From Oceanobacillus neutriphilus (GTDB taxonomy: Bacteria; Bacillota; Bacilli; Bacillales; Amphibacillaceae): a DNA stretch of 64,000 bases. Positions within the stretch are counted from its first letter, which is position 1; the number at the start of each line of letters is the position of its first letter. This document shows positions 1 through 9,447 of the stretch, piece by piece. The translations under genes were made by a program, and so were the position numbers. The notes below the pieces were generated by a model, which worked only from the letters and a program-made list of their open reading frames with translations, was not told the origin of the DNA and ran no database searches. Location: contig NZ_BMLW01000001.1 of NCBI RefSeq assembly GCF_014645515.1, forward strand, positions 558,001 to 622,000. The letters run 5' to 3'.

Positions 1-728
1 GGTTCTGTCACATTCATTGTTAAAGGGACTGGATAAACCGGAACATGCAGACCAATCATTTTTGCCAAATCTTCTATCCAGGCTCCGGCAGCGAAAACAA
101 TATGTTCCGTCTCGTAAACATCTGAATTTTTGATAGTTACTTCCCATTTTCCATTGTTGCGAGAAATGTCTGTTACACCGGAATCTGTTCGTATACATGC
201 TCCATATTCTGCTGCACGTTTTGCAAATTGAGGAGCAACCAAACGGGGATTTGCATGACCTTCGATTGGACAATAAGCAGCAGCAATAATATTTTTTGAT
301 AAGTATGGAGCTATCTTTCTGGCTTCATCACCAGTCAACAGAACCGTATTTAGCTTCCACCGATTTTCCAGATCCTGTTTCTTTTTCAGGAGTTCCAGTT
401 CTTCCTTTGTCTCCGCCACCATAAAACCGCCGTGCTGCAGTACTTCCATGTCAGCTTGGAGCTCTTGTTCCAGAGTGGCCCATACTTTTTCAGACTCAAT
501 GGATAATGGAATCAACTCGCTCATTTCCTTTTCAAGTTCCTTCCAAAAGTGCACCATTCTAAACTCCAGCTGAAAATGTAAGCTTCCAGCATTTTGCCCT
601 GAAGCCTGACGGTTGAGCTGACCTTTTTCAACAAGGGTGACGGGCACTCCTTTTTTTGCCAAATAGTATGCTGTGGCACAACCGACCAGCCCTCCGCCTA
701 TAATCAAGACATCCGTTTTACTTTTCAT
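1..728 (-). CDS. FAD-dependent oxidoreductase, D-amino-acid-oxidase (DAO) family, 3' end outside window
   Basis: Partial gene: about 242 N-terminal codons are present and the C-terminal part lies before position 1. It begins with a Rossmann FAD-binding fold (IIGGGLVGCATAYYLAKKG, a GxGxxG-type dinucleotide motif at about residues 9-27) followed by VTLVEKG. Later there is a second nucleotide-contact region with FAAGAWIEDLA. This is the layout of glycine/sarcosine/D-amino-acid oxidases. ATG at 728 follows a GGAGG-like site and lies 12 bp after the DapA-family gene, so it is the last visible gene of the peptide operon. Beside a DapA-family enzyme and Xaa-Pro peptidases, oxidation of D-hydroxyproline or another imino/N-methyl amino acid is the best guess. 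Family is secure, substrate is inferred. Confidence 0.85.
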   Translation of the reverse strand, partial: MKSKTDVLIIGGGLVGCATAYYLAKKGVPVTLVEKGQLNRQASGQNAGSLHFQLEFRMVHFWKELEKEMSELIPLSIESEKVWATLEQELQADMEVLQHGGFMVAETKEELELLKKKQDLENRWKLNTVLLTGDEARKIAPYLSKNIIAAAYCPIEGHANPRLVAPQFAKRAAEYGACIRTDSGVTDISRNNGKWEVTIKNSDVYETEHIVFAAGAWIEDLAKMIGLHVPVYPVPLTMNVTE

Positions 729-740
729 ACAGGCAACCTC

Positions 741-1658
741 CTACAGACGTTCAACCTCTTCAAGCGATTCCTTCACTTTTAATTCTTGTTCTTTTGTCAG
801 CGGTATAATAGGCAGACGTGGATATCCTCCAGGCAAGCCCTTTAAATTCAAAGCTGTTTTAATAATGGCCTGCGGCGATCCGTATTTTGCTGAGAAATCG
901 TCATTGTACCAAGATTTAAATAAAAATTGATCCTTCTTTCCATAATATAATGCTTTTTCAATATTCCCTTCCCACAAGCTATGAAAGAAATTAGGATGAT
1001 CAGAGCCTAAAACAGCCCCCGCTCCCATCATACCCTCCCCGCCATAATCCTTCATCAAGGATATGCCCAGCTCGTTCATTGGAAAACCAAAAACCCGTAA
1101 TTTGTCCTTGATTGCAAAGAAGGTAGATACAAAATTTTGCAGATTACCAGTTGAATTTTTGATTGCCACAATTTTTTCCAAATCAGCCAATCGCGCCACC
1201 AGCTCCTTATCTAAGTCTACATTGGTGCCGCGCGGCCAATTGTAAATGCAGATAGGCAATTCAACATGGTCACTAATATATTGGTAATAAGCGACTAACT
1301 CTTCATCTGTCAATACTATATACGGTGGCGGGGCAACAAGAATGCCGTCAAAATTTGCTTTTTCAACCAGCTTCGCCCGTTCTACTACTTGCTCTGCTGT
1401 ATACGCAGTACAGCCTCCGATCAACGGAATCCGGTTATTGACAGTTTTCGAAGCAGCTTGAAAAATAGCGTCCATTTCCTCCAGCGATTGACTGAACCAC
1501 TCTCCTGTAGTCCCATTTACAAGAAGACCATGCATCCCTTCATCAACCAGCCAGTTAAGTAATGTAGACCAACCTTTCCAATCAATCTCACCATTTTTGA
1601 AAAACGGAATCGAAATAGCCGGAATATATCCTTTCCAATCCACTGTATACTTATCCAA
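741..1658 (-). CDS. DapA/N-acetylneuraminate lyase family enzyme (candidate pyrroline-4-hydroxy-2-carboxylate deaminase)
   Basis: A class I aldolase-type TIM barrel of about 305 residues. It has the family signature NGTTGEW near residues 48-54, a catalytic tyrosine in CIYNWP (Y139) and the Schiff-base lysine in VAIKNSTGN (K167). I place the start at TTG 1658, because GGGAG lies 8 nt upstream of it; the in-frame ATG at 1673 has no ribosome-binding site. In lysine biosynthesis the paralogue sits with dap genes, but here it lies between a DAO-family oxidase and an XRE-cupin regulator at the end of a peptide-uptake operon. A DapA-family deaminase acting after a DAO-family oxidase is the known arrangement in trans-4-hydroxy-proline catabolism, so that role is proposed. 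Other keto-acid aldolase activities cannot be excluded. Confidence 0.85.
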   Translation of the reverse strand: MDKYTVDWKGYIPAISIPFFKNGEIDWKGWSTLLNWLVDEGMHGLLVNGTTGEWFSQSLEEMDAIFQAASKTVNNRIPLIGGCTAYTAEQVVERAKLVEKANFDGILVAPPPYIVLTDEELVAYYQYISDHVELPICIYNWPRGTNVDLDKELVARLADLEKIVAIKNSTGNLQNFVSTFFAIKDKLRVFGFPMNELGISLMKDYGGEGMMGAGAVLGSDHPNFFHSLWEGNIEKALYYGKKDQFLFKSWYNDDFSAKYGSPQAIIKTALNLKGLPGGYPRLPIIPLTKEQELKVKESLEEVERL

Positions 1659-1746
1659 AACATCATCTCCCATTATGCTTGCAAGGCGTTATGTATTTTT
1701 TATGAATTGTTCATGCTAAAAGGATTTTTAAATTGCCTTTCAGCAT

Positions 1747-2292
1747 TTAATTAGAGCTTACATATAACAATTTAATTGTTTGCTCCGTCCGGTTCAGCCA
1801 ATTGTGTGGAATGGTAGATTCCATATGAATACTCTCACCGGCATGTAAATCAATTTCTTCGTTTTCAAATATAATTGACAACGTACCCTCCAGGACGTAA
1901 ATAAATTCCTGTCCAGTGTGTGCAAGTGGACGAACGCCATTTTTTCTTGGCTGCAGTGTCACCAAAGTCGGAAGAAAAGACTGATTTGAAAATTTTCCCG
2001 ATAAATCCTTGTAGATAAAATTGGACACAAAAGTGTCTTCATCCATCGTTTCTTTTTTATTCACCGCAATCTGTTTCTTTGCATCCAATTCGTCCTGGTC
2101 AGCAAAAAAGTAACTTGGGTTGACATTCAGACACTCAGAAATACGCATAAGTGATTCCAGTGTGACTGAAGACCTTCCATGTTCCACCTGAGACAGGAAA
2201 CTAATCGATAAATCCGTCTTCTCTGCAATCTGTTTTAATGTCTGCTTGTTTTTCTTCCTTAATTCCCGCAATCTTTTACCCAGCTCTTCCAT
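1747..2292 (-). CDS. XRE-family transcriptional regulator with C-terminal cupin domain
   Basis: 181 residues. An N-terminal helix-turn-helix of the Xre/Cro type (about residues 5-60, including LKQIAEKTDLSISFLSQVE) is joined to a C-terminal cupin barrel (about residues 105-178, with the GQEFIYVLEG segment and an IPHNW segment). XRE-cupin proteins of this size usually control local catabolic or uptake operons, with the cupin sensing a small ligand. ATG at 2292 follows a GGAG site. The gene is embedded in the same minus-strand run as the opp and peptidase genes, so it probably autoregulates the operon, plausibly through the palindromes ahead of oppA at 13073-13120 (inference). Confidence 0.9.
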   Translation of the reverse strand: MEELGKRLRELRKKNKQTLKQIAEKTDLSISFLSQVEHGRSSVTLESLMRISECLNVNPSYFFADQDELDAKKQIAVNKKETMDEDTFVSNFIYKDLSGKFSNQSFLPTLVTLQPRKNGVRPLAHTGQEFIYVLEGTLSIIFENEEIDLHAGESIHMESTIPHNWLNRTEQTIKLLYVSSN

Positions 2293-2316
2293 TAGATCCT
2301 CACTTCTCCTTTCCAG

Positions 2317-3582
2317 TTAACGAATTAAATAGAAACACTCCTGCCTTGGCGTCAAATAGTCTGCGCTCTCCTTGTACACGGCGATAGGCTGTTCCAGATA
2401 AATAAATGTTTTATGATCCCATTCCGGAATATGCGCCCTTATATTAAACTCCAATGCATAAGCAGAATCTTCAACAATGTCTAACTCGCCCCTAAAAGGA
2501 ATTTCTTTTTGCTGGTCAAACATGCCAATGCTTGGACCTGCTTCATGGCAATGTACACCGACAGGATGTGAATAAAGCATAGCATCCAAATTATTTTCCT
2601 TTGCCTTTGCTATACTTGCTTTGAAAACTTCATTACCTGTTTTACCGGGTTTCATTTCGTCCATGACGATATCTTCCATCAGCAAGGCCTGATTAAAGGC
2701 ATCCTCCAACCCTTTAGGCGCTTTATTCTCTCCTTGCTTCAATACATAGGCCAGTTGCTGGGTATCTGTCGAAAGCCCAAGATATTCAATGCCAAAATCC
2801 AAGTGAACAATATCTCCAGGCATAATGATTGTTTCAAACAATCTATCTATCTTGGAGTCTTTCCGCTGCACATCTATGGTAGGATAAAAGGATGTTTTTA
2901 ATCCAAGGTCCAGTACCTTTTGCCGAATCCAGTCTACTACATCCGTTGTTGTTGTAATTCCAGGATAAATTACTTCATTTGATATGGCTGTTTTTGCCAG
3001 ATTATTCGTCAAATCTGCAATGATCGGATAAGCAGTCATTTCATCCTTGCTCCGCTTCAAAAACCAATGAATAACCAGGTGTTCCGCAGAAACAAATTTA
3101 CTCGACCATTCGTGCCCCAATTCGGATGATAATCTTTCATACATACTATGTGTAAGTCCATCAGCAACTGCAATATGTTCTGATTGGTTGATGCCTATTT
3201 GTAATGGTGCTTTTTCTTCGACCAATCTTTTCAAACATTCCCATTGCGTTTCCTTCGTCCGGTTCCAGATAAACTTATAATGCTTGGATAATACCGGATG
3301 CGGTGCTCCAATCAAATATTTTTCCACACGGCTCCCATTAAGTACAAACACGAAGATAGAAATCCTTCCCGAACTGTCATGTCCACTTGGGGTCAGTGAA
3401 TGAATAACCGGATCTTCATTGTATTCTTTTGCTGCAACAATCCAAAATGGAATCCCCGCCTTCTCCATTGCCTCAGGCAATATGGTATCAAGGCGATCAT
3501 CCAACCATCCATCTCTAATTTCTTCACGCTTCTTTAAAGCTAAAATACCTCGTTCACGGCTTGCTTCGTTCACATTAAACAT
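2317..3582 (-). CDS. M24-family metallopeptidase (Xaa-Pro type)
   Basis: About 421 residues with an N-terminal creatinase-like domain and a C-terminal pita-bread domain. Metal ligands can be traced: Asp in HLDFGIEY and Asp in STDTQQ, His in YSHPVGVHCHEAG, Glu in ALEFN and Glu in YLEQPIAV. The family hydrolyses peptide bonds next to proline or related imino acids using two divalent metals. The start is taken at ATG 3582, which overlaps the stop of the upstream M24 gene in an 8-nt ATGTTTAA overlap with GGAGGAG 9 nt before it; an ATG at 3591 lies too close to the ribosome-binding site. It is one of three divergent M24 peptidases in this operon, which suggests division of labour over chain length or imino-acid type. 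Confidence 0.88.
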   Translation of the reverse strand: MFNVNEASRERGILALKKREEIRDGWLDDRLDTILPEAMEKAGIPFWIVAAKEYNEDPVIHSLTPSGHDSSGRISIFVFVLNGSRVEKYLIGAPHPVLSKHYKFIWNRTKETQWECLKRLVEEKAPLQIGINQSEHIAVADGLTHSMYERLSSELGHEWSSKFVSAEHLVIHWFLKRSKDEMTAYPIIADLTNNLAKTAISNEVIYPGITTTTDVVDWIRQKVLDLGLKTSFYPTIDVQRKDSKIDRLFETIIMPGDIVHLDFGIEYLGLSTDTQQLAYVLKQGENKAPKGLEDAFNQALLMEDIVMDEMKPGKTGNEVFKASIAKAKENNLDAMLYSHPVGVHCHEAGPSIGMFDQQKEIPFRGELDIVEDSAYALEFNIRAHIPEWDHKTFIYLEQPIAVYKESADYLTPRQECFYLIR

Positions 3583-4810
3583 GAAATTCATCTCCTCCTT
3601 CTGTCATCAGCTGCTCAATATCATCAATTTCTTTTTCCAAATGGTCTGTCAGATTGATAGCCCCATCACTGGTAATAGCAACCATATCTTCAATACGGAT
3701 ACCGATGTTTTCCTCAGGAATATACAATCCTGGTTCAACGGTCATGACCATACCTTCCACAAATACTGTCTTATCATTCCATTGACCAACATCATGTGTG
3801 TCCAGTCCAATCGGATGCCCTGCACGGTGAAAGTAATAATAACCCAGAGGTTTTGGCAGACTTAATCGCTCACATGACGAGGTCAGCAGTATTTTCGCCA
3901 GTTGATTCCATTCGCCATATGTCATACCGGGCTTCAATGCCTTTATCAATTCTTTTTGAGCATACAGCACTTCCATATAAACCTCCCGCTGCCGATTGGT
4001 AAATGTTCTGCTTGCAGGGAATACCCTTGTGATATCGCTATGATAATAATCCACCTCAACGTCCATGTCCACCAGAACAAGATCGCCTGCTTCCACATTA
4101 CAATCATTGTCCAAGTAATGTAAAATCGTTGCGTTTTTACCCGATGCAAGAATTGTTTTATATTGACCGGACTTGAGTCCCTTTGATTTCATTGTATAAT
4201 CATGGATTGCTTCCAGCTGGTATTCTCTGATACCAGGTACTGCGTACCGCATCATCTCTCTCATACCGGCGGCAGCAAACCGGCCCGCCTCTTTGATTTT
4301 ATCTATTTCAAGGGCCTTTTTTTGATTTCTGCGAATAGACAATAATTTATGGATACATTTCATACGGCCATCAGTCAATGATAAGTCATATTCTTTTCGC
4401 AAATCACTGTGCTGGCGGTCAACCATATTCACCCATATCGTATCGTCCTTGTTATTCTCTATCATAGCATCTGTCAAAGGTTTCAATTTATCAAGATAGT
4501 AAATGTTAGAAATTCCTGATCGCTCTGCTGCATGTGTTTCTTCAAATTGTTCTCCATCCCAGTTTTTTGCACCGGGGTCCGGTTTTGGTATAAATAGCGT
4601 CTCATCCATCAGTGCATTTTTCACGTATAACAGCAATATGACATTAGGCTGGTTAATGCCTGTTAAATAATAAAACATTTTATTGACTCGAAACTCATAA
4701 CTCTCTTGTGATGATATTTTCTTAACCGGCCCCGAATAGAGTAAAATGATACCATTTTTAACGTCATCTGCGATTAACTCCCTATTCTTTTTAAAAAATG
4801 ATTGTTCCAT
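3575..4810 (-). CDS. M24-family Xaa-Pro aminopeptidase
   Basis: 411 residues. The N-terminal part matches the aminopeptidase P N-domain (FRVNKMFYYLTGINQPNV). The C-terminal catalytic domain shows all five metal ligands: Asp in LVLVDMDVEV, Asp in YYHSDITRVF, His in RAGHPIGLDTHD, Glu in MTVEPGLY and Glu in IRIEDMV. This is the most typical PepP/APP-like member of the three; such enzymes remove an N-terminal residue preceding proline. It starts 10 bp after the M20 dipeptidase gene and is translationally coupled to the next M24 gene. It should act in the cytoplasm on peptides brought in by the Opp transporter of the same operon. Confidence 0.92.
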   Translation of the reverse strand: MEQSFFKKNRELIADDVKNGIILLYSGPVKKISSQESYEFRVNKMFYYLTGINQPNVILLLYVKNALMDETLFIPKPDPGAKNWDGEQFEETHAAERSGISNIYYLDKLKPLTDAMIENNKDDTIWVNMVDRQHSDLRKEYDLSLTDGRMKCIHKLLSIRRNQKKALEIDKIKEAGRFAAAGMREMMRYAVPGIREYQLEAIHDYTMKSKGLKSGQYKTILASGKNATILHYLDNDCNVEAGDLVLVDMDVEVDYYHSDITRVFPASRTFTNRQREVYMEVLYAQKELIKALKPGMTYGEWNQLAKILLTSSCERLSLPKPLGYYYFHRAGHPIGLDTHDVGQWNDKTVFVEGMVMTVEPGLYIPEENIGIRIEDMVAITSDGAINLTDHLEKEIDDIEQLMTEGGDEFHV

Positions 4811-4820
4811 TACCCATTCC

Positions 4821-6176
4821 TCATTTCTTCACGGCCAGTTCATAAATGGCTGTTGCGTAAATGTTGATCCAATCACGTATGACATCCAGTTCCACATTTT
4901 CATTCGCTTCATGCGCGTTTAGCGGTTTTTCCGGAAGCAATGCGCCAAAAGCAACTGTATTTGGAAAAGCCCGTGCGTATGTGCCTCCTGAAATCGAAAG
5001 CGGTGAATCGTCCCGATTGAAATAGGTATTGTAGACCTTCATCAGACATTGTATAAAAGGTATGTCAGCATCCATATGTATCGGAGCTTTATGATTCACA
5101 ACATCCCACAAAAATGTTGATTGATCTAATACGTATTGGTACCTGTTTGCCACTTCCTGAAGTGAAAATGTAGAAGGATACCTGATATTACTATAGAACA
5201 CAACTTCTTGATCATCCAGTGATAATATGCACGGAGCAAGGGTTAATTCTCCCGAAGCCGCATCACTAATGACTAAGTCATGCCCGCTTCCTTTAGGATC
5301 TGCAAGATATTTATCATAAAAATCGACAGCTTCCCAAAAACCATCGTCCTCCGGCAGAATGGTTTGCAGGTAACGCAGTAAAATATCAATAGCATTATTT
5401 TCTGCTGCCGGGCTGCTCGTACGGCCATCAGCTCCTGTTGCTGTGACAATCCATGAATCCGATGACAGTTCCTGAACTGTTATGGCATCAGAGTTTATAG
5501 GCCTGTTTCCTGACTCAATCCATGCTTTTGCTGTACCTGGAGTAACATTATATACCTTTCCAGCCTCCACTTTTCGAACTATAGAACCCTGCTCTATTCT
5601 TTTTTTATAGCAAAGGGTCAATATCCCCTTCTCACTGTTGGTGACTGGAAAATACCCATCTGGAGTAAAAGCAATAGCCGGGGGCTTTTCTGTTTGTTTA
5701 TAATAATCGATATCCTCCCAGGTGCTCTCCTCGTCCGTTCCAATAATCATACGAATGCGCCGTTTCCATGGCATGGATAAATCCTGTATCAGTTTTATTG
5801 CATACAATACTGCCATTGCAGGCCCTTTATCATCCAGAGTTCCCCGTCCCCATATCCGTCCCTCTTTGATAGTCCCGGCAAACGGATCTACGGTCCATTG
5901 AGCCCGGTTCCCCTCAGGTACAACATCCAAGTGCACGAGTATACCGAGTTCTTCGTTCCCTTCACCTATTTCCACAATTCCAGCATATCCATCGAGATTC
6001 TTGACGGGCAGATTCAATCGAACTGCCTCGTTCAGAAAAAAATCAAGCGCCTGTCTGATAGGTTTTCCAAAAGGAGCTCCTTCTGAAGGCCCCTCTTTAA
6101 TACTGGGAATTTGGATCAGCTCCTGGAGTGATGTAATACATTGTTCAAACAGGGCTTGCTTCACGTCAAATTTCAA
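4821..6176 (-). CDS. M20 family dipeptidase, Sapep/PepV-like
   Basis: 451 residues. It shows the M20 metal and catalytic motifs: VHLDVVPEG with the first His/Asp pair, GRGTLDDKGP with the bridging Asp, and IGTDEESTWEDI with the general-base and metal Glu pair. A lid domain is inserted before a C-terminal His region. This architecture matches the Sapep/PepV group, cytoplasmic dipeptidases with broad specificity. Translation should begin at TTG 6176, since AAGGAGG sits 8 nt upstream and no ATG is better placed. In this operon it would finish dipeptides left by the M24 peptidases and the transporter. Confidence 0.92.
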   Translation of the reverse strand: MKFDVKQALFEQCITSLQELIQIPSIKEGPSEGAPFGKPIRQALDFFLNEAVRLNLPVKNLDGYAGIVEIGEGNEELGILVHLDVVPEGNRAQWTVDPFAGTIKEGRIWGRGTLDDKGPAMAVLYAIKLIQDLSMPWKRRIRMIIGTDEESTWEDIDYYKQTEKPPAIAFTPDGYFPVTNSEKGILTLCYKKRIEQGSIVRKVEAGKVYNVTPGTAKAWIESGNRPINSDAITVQELSSDSWIVTATGADGRTSSPAAENNAIDILLRYLQTILPEDDGFWEAVDFYDKYLADPKGSGHDLVISDAASGELTLAPCILSLDDQEVVFYSNIRYPSTFSLQEVANRYQYVLDQSTFLWDVVNHKAPIHMDADIPFIQCLMKVYNTYFNRDDSPLSISGGTYARAFPNTVAFGALLPEKPLNAHEANENVELDVIRDWINIYATAIYELAVKK

Positions 6177-6206
6177 GATTTCCGCCTCCTTGGCCGTCCA
6201 TACTTT

Positions 6207-7397
6207 CTAGACAAGAAAAATGCCTTTTTGCGGGTTACTTAATAATCTTCCACCGTCTTTGGTTACAACAGCGACTTCTTCCTGGCCGACATATCCCCTG
6301 GAAGTCCGAATACCAGGTTCAAGAGTAAATACCATGCCTTCCTCGACCGGCTGATTTACTTCTTTATCAGTGTACCTTTCCCATTTGCTGGGACCAAGTG
6401 AAACTCCTCCGTCATGGACAAGCCTGCCAACCTGATGCCCCAGACCATGCGTCCATTCAGGGTAGCCTTGGGACACAATATAATCACGGGCAATCTTGTC
6501 AATTTCATTTCCTGTTTTACCAGGCTTCATTTCCTTCAAGGCTCTTCCGATAGCTTCCTGTACAACATCGAAAGCAGTTTGTACTTCGTCGCATGCCTGT
6601 TCCTCACCGTCATCCAGGACATAATAAGCTCGCTGTAAATCGGAGCAATAACCATTTAAAACGACACCAAAGTCAAGATCCATCACATATCCTTTTTCCG
6701 CTACAATATCCGTTGGTCCATTGTGGCCTGTAACTGTTTCCGGGCCAACCATTACCCCGGGGCATTGTGATGCCTGCCACGATGGGATAACACCGTTTAC
6801 CTTCATTCGTTCATGGAAAAATTGGTAGATATCTTTTTCCGTTACACCTTCTTTTATGAATTTCCGGGCATCCTCGTAAATGATTTCCGTTAATTGAATC
6901 GCGCCCTGAATTCGCTGTATTTCGGTATGCGATTTGCAGCCGCGCACCCGTGAAATAATTTCTTGGGATGAATGCACAGCTCCTTGATACTCCGCTTTTT
7001 CAAAAATATTCATCAATTTTAAATACAAACCATGAGACAGACCGTCTGCTGCGACATCATCCAGAGAATAATTAATCGCAATTGTCTTTGGAATGTCCCG
7101 ATGAAGTAATGCAGTCAATTCCTGTTCAAAACTTGTATCATAGCCGATAATTTCATCAAACACCCCTGTTTGCCGTAATCCCTCTGCATCATTATGGCCA
7201 ACCAATGCAGTTGACTTTTCCGAAGTCATAATGACCGCTGCCAGCGCTGTAAAATCAATAGAAGAAATAAGCGGAAGAACAGGATCGTTATTCATGCTTG
7301 TTTCTCTCCCTACTGTTATCCACCAATCAACGTTCATATCTTTTAGCAATTGTTTTGTTTGAAAATGCTTCTCTTTTTGTATGGAATACTGATTCAT
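6207..7397 (-). CDS. M24-family Xaa-Pro dipeptidase/aminopeptidase
   Basis: 396 residues with a creatinase-like N-domain and a full M24 catalytic domain. Visible ligands are Asp in VMDLDFGVV, Asp in GYCSDLQRA, His in GLGHQVGRLVHDGG, Glu in FTLEPGI and Glu in GQEEVAVV. The GHGLGHQVG-type segment (THGLGHQVG here) is typical of prolidase-like enzymes. ATG 7397 has GGGAGG 9 nt upstream. It follows oppF directly, so it is the first enzyme gene after the transporter genes and probably the first to act on imported peptides. The exact substrate is not determinable from sequence. Confidence 0.9.
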   Translation of the reverse strand: MNQYSIQKEKHFQTKQLLKDMNVDWWITVGRETSMNNDPVLPLISSIDFTALAAVIMTSEKSTALVGHNDAEGLRQTGVFDEIIGYDTSFEQELTALLHRDIPKTIAINYSLDDVAADGLSHGLYLKLMNIFEKAEYQGAVHSSQEIISRVRGCKSHTEIQRIQGAIQLTEIIYEDARKFIKEGVTEKDIYQFFHERMKVNGVIPSWQASQCPGVMVGPETVTGHNGPTDIVAEKGYVMDLDFGVVLNGYCSDLQRAYYVLDDGEEQACDEVQTAFDVVQEAIGRALKEMKPGKTGNEIDKIARDYIVSQGYPEWTHGLGHQVGRLVHDGGVSLGPSKWERYTDKEVNQPVEEGMVFTLEPGIRTSRGYVGQEEVAVVTKDGGRLLSNPQKGIFLV

Positions 7398-7436
7398 CTT
7401 ATCAATCCTCCCTCAAAATATGTTCAAAATGATTTA

Positions 7437-8390
7437 TTATACATGTATACAAGCCACCCGATGGCCATCTGTCTTTTCTTCAAACGCTGGCACTTCTTCA
7501 GCACATTCCTTCGTAGCAATCGGGCATCGGTTTCGGAAAGGACAGCCGGAAGGAACATTCATTGGACTTGGAAGATCTCCTTTCAAATAAATCGTCTCCC
7601 TTTTTTCTTCCTGAATCGGATCTGGTACAGGGATAGCTGATATCAGCGCCTTGGTATATGGGTGCATTGGATTAGTAAATAATTCTTCCGTAGATGCCAT
7701 TTCTATCAACTTACCAAGATACATCACACCCACCCGATCGGAAATATGGCGTACCATTGATAAGTCATGGGCAATAAACAAATAAGTCAGCTGAAACTCC
7801 CTTTGCAGATCTTCCAATAGATTAATAACCTGTGCCTGAATGGAAACATCAAGTGCGGAAATGGGTTCATCACAAACAATGAATTTCGGATCAACAGCAA
7901 GTGCGCGGGCAATCCCGATCCGCTGCCGCTGTCCCCCGCTGAATTCATGAGGGAAACGGTTGATATGTTCCTTGTTCAGCCCGACAAGATCCAGTAATTC
8001 ATAGATTCGCTTTACCTTTTTTTTGCCTCGCATCAAGCCATGTATATCAATCCCCTCACCAATCAATTCTCCAACAGTCATTCGTGGATTCAGAGAGCTG
8101 TAAGGATCCTGAAAAATCATTTGTGCATCCCTTGCGAACTGTTTTCGTTCTCTCTTGTTCATGGAGGTTATATTCTTACCATTAAAAGTGACTTTTCCCT
8201 CAGTAATACCATAGATTCCCTTTACTGCCCGCCCTGTAGTAGATTTTCCACATCCGGACTCTCCGACAATCCCGAGCGTCTCACCTTCATACACATAAAA
8301 ACTGACGTCATCGACTGCCTTTAGTACACCACCGCCACTCAAATGGAAATGCTTCTTAAGCCCTTCAACCTCCAGCATTTTGGTTCGCAT
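7437..8390 (-). CDS. oppF: Oligopeptide ABC transporter ATP-binding protein (OppF type)
   Basis: 317 residues with Walker [10 protein letters not shown]-loop MIFQDPYSSLNPR, ABC signature [15 protein letters not shown], Walker B FIVCDEPISALD and H-loop IAHDLS. The C-terminal oligopeptide/dipeptide extension contains the CPFRNRCP cysteine pattern. It is one of the two nucleotide-binding subunits powering peptide import at the membrane. It overlaps oppD by 26 bp (ATG 8390 with GGAGGAG upstream), indicating tight coupling. Confidence 0.95.
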   Translation of the reverse strand: MRTKMLEVEGLKKHFHLSGGGVLKAVDDVSFYVYEGETLGIVGESGCGKSTTGRAVKGIYGITEGKVTFNGKNITSMNKRERKQFARDAQMIFQDPYSSLNPRMTVGELIGEGIDIHGLMRGKKKVKRIYELLDLVGLNKEHINRFPHEFSGGQRQRIGIARALAVDPKFIVCDEPISALDVSIQAQVINLLEDLQREFQLTYLFIAHDLSMVRHISDRVGVMYLGKLIEMASTEELFTNPMHPYTKALISAIPVPDPIQEEKRETIYLKGDLPSPMNVPSGCPFRNRCPIATKECAEEVPAFEEKTDGHRVACIHV

Positions 8391-9435
8391 ACTTTTCTCC
8401 TCCTACCCCGAATGAATGCTTTTCCATAATCTGATCGAGATATTCCTTTGCATTAGGATGATGCAGCCAGCATGCCGCCGTATGTCCCTCACCGTATTCC
8501 TGCATCGCCGGATCATGCTCCAGACATACTTCCATAGCATGTTCGCATCTGTTTGCAAAAGCACAACCTTTTGGAGGAGAAATCAGATCCGGCGGTGTAC
8601 CGCTAATAGACTTCAGCGGTTCCTTCTTATCCGTATCAACCCTTGGCAGAGCACCAAGAAGGCCCCATGTATACGGATGTTTAGGGTTGTAGAATATGTC
8701 ATGCTTATTGCCGGTTTCCACAGGCTTTCCTGCATACATGACAATGATTCTATCAGCCATTTTGGCAACAACACCCAGGTCATGCGTAATTAGAATAATC
8801 GACGTTCCTGTCTCTTCATTCAACTTATCCATCAGTTTCAAAATTTGCGCCTGTATGGTCACATCTAACGCCGTTGTTGGTTCATCAGCAATCAGCAGCT
8901 TCGGTTCACACGCCAGCGCAATTGCAATCATAACCCTCTGACGCATTCCGCCACTGAATTCATGCGGATAGCGATTGGCTCTATCGTCAGGATCTGGTAT
9001 ACCTACCATTGTTAACAGTTCAATCACGCGGGAATGTATTTTGTCCTTGGACAGATTAGTGTGTTTCTTCAACCCTTCTGCAATTTGCCGGCCAACTTTC
9101 ATGGTGGGATTAAGTGATGTCATAGGATCTTGAAAAATCATCGCCATTTTTGAGCCTTTTAATTTCTCCATTTGTTTACGGTTGTAACCTGTAATATCCT
9201 TGCCCTCCAGACGAATTGCCCCACTCTTGTACCTTGCAGGAGGCGTTGGGAGCAGCTTCATGATTCCTTGTGATGTTACACTTTTACCACTTCCTGATTC
9301 ACCTACAATCGCTACGACTTCTCCTTCTTTTACATCAAATGATATTCCTCTAATTGCTTGTACTTCCCCCGCGTATGTATCAAACGAAATGCGGAGGTCT
9401 TCTACTTCCAGTACTTTTTTGTTTTCGTTTTCCAC
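8365..9435 (-). CDS. oppD: Oligopeptide ABC transporter ATP-binding protein (OppD type)
   Basis: About 356 residues: Walker A GESGSGKSVTS, Q-loop MIFQDPMTSLNPT, signature [15 protein letters not shown], Walker [14 protein letters not shown]-loop ITHDLGVV, then the oligo_HPY extension with GCAFANRC. OppD pairs with OppF as the two ATPases of a peptide importer. The probable start is GTG 9435, because AAGGGTGAG lies just upstream; an earlier in-frame GTG at 9444 overlaps that ribosome-binding site. The gene follows oppC by about 12 bp. Confidence 0.95.
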   Translation of the reverse strand: MENENKKVLEVEDLRISFDTYAGEVQAIRGISFDVKEGEVVAIVGESGSGKSVTSQGIMKLLPTPPARYKSGAIRLEGKDITGYNRKQMEKLKGSKMAMIFQDPMTSLNPTMKVGRQIAEGLKKHTNLSKDKIHSRVIELLTMVGIPDPDDRANRYPHEFSGGMRQRVMIAIALACEPKLLIADEPTTALDVTIQAQILKLMDKLNEETGTSIILITHDLGVVAKMADRIIVMYAGKPVETGNKHDIFYNPKHPYTWGLLGALPRVDTDKKEPLKSISGTPPDLISPPKGCAFANRCEHAMEVCLEHDPAMQEYGEGHTAACWLHHPNAKEYLDQIMEKHSFGVGGEKYANQNAGG

Positions 9436-9447
9436 TCGTCTCACCCT

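Noticed and set aside
741..1658. DapA-family gene as a lysine-biosynthesis enzyme
   Set aside because: No other lysine genes are adjacent; it lies within a peptide-catabolic operon next to a DAO-family oxidase.
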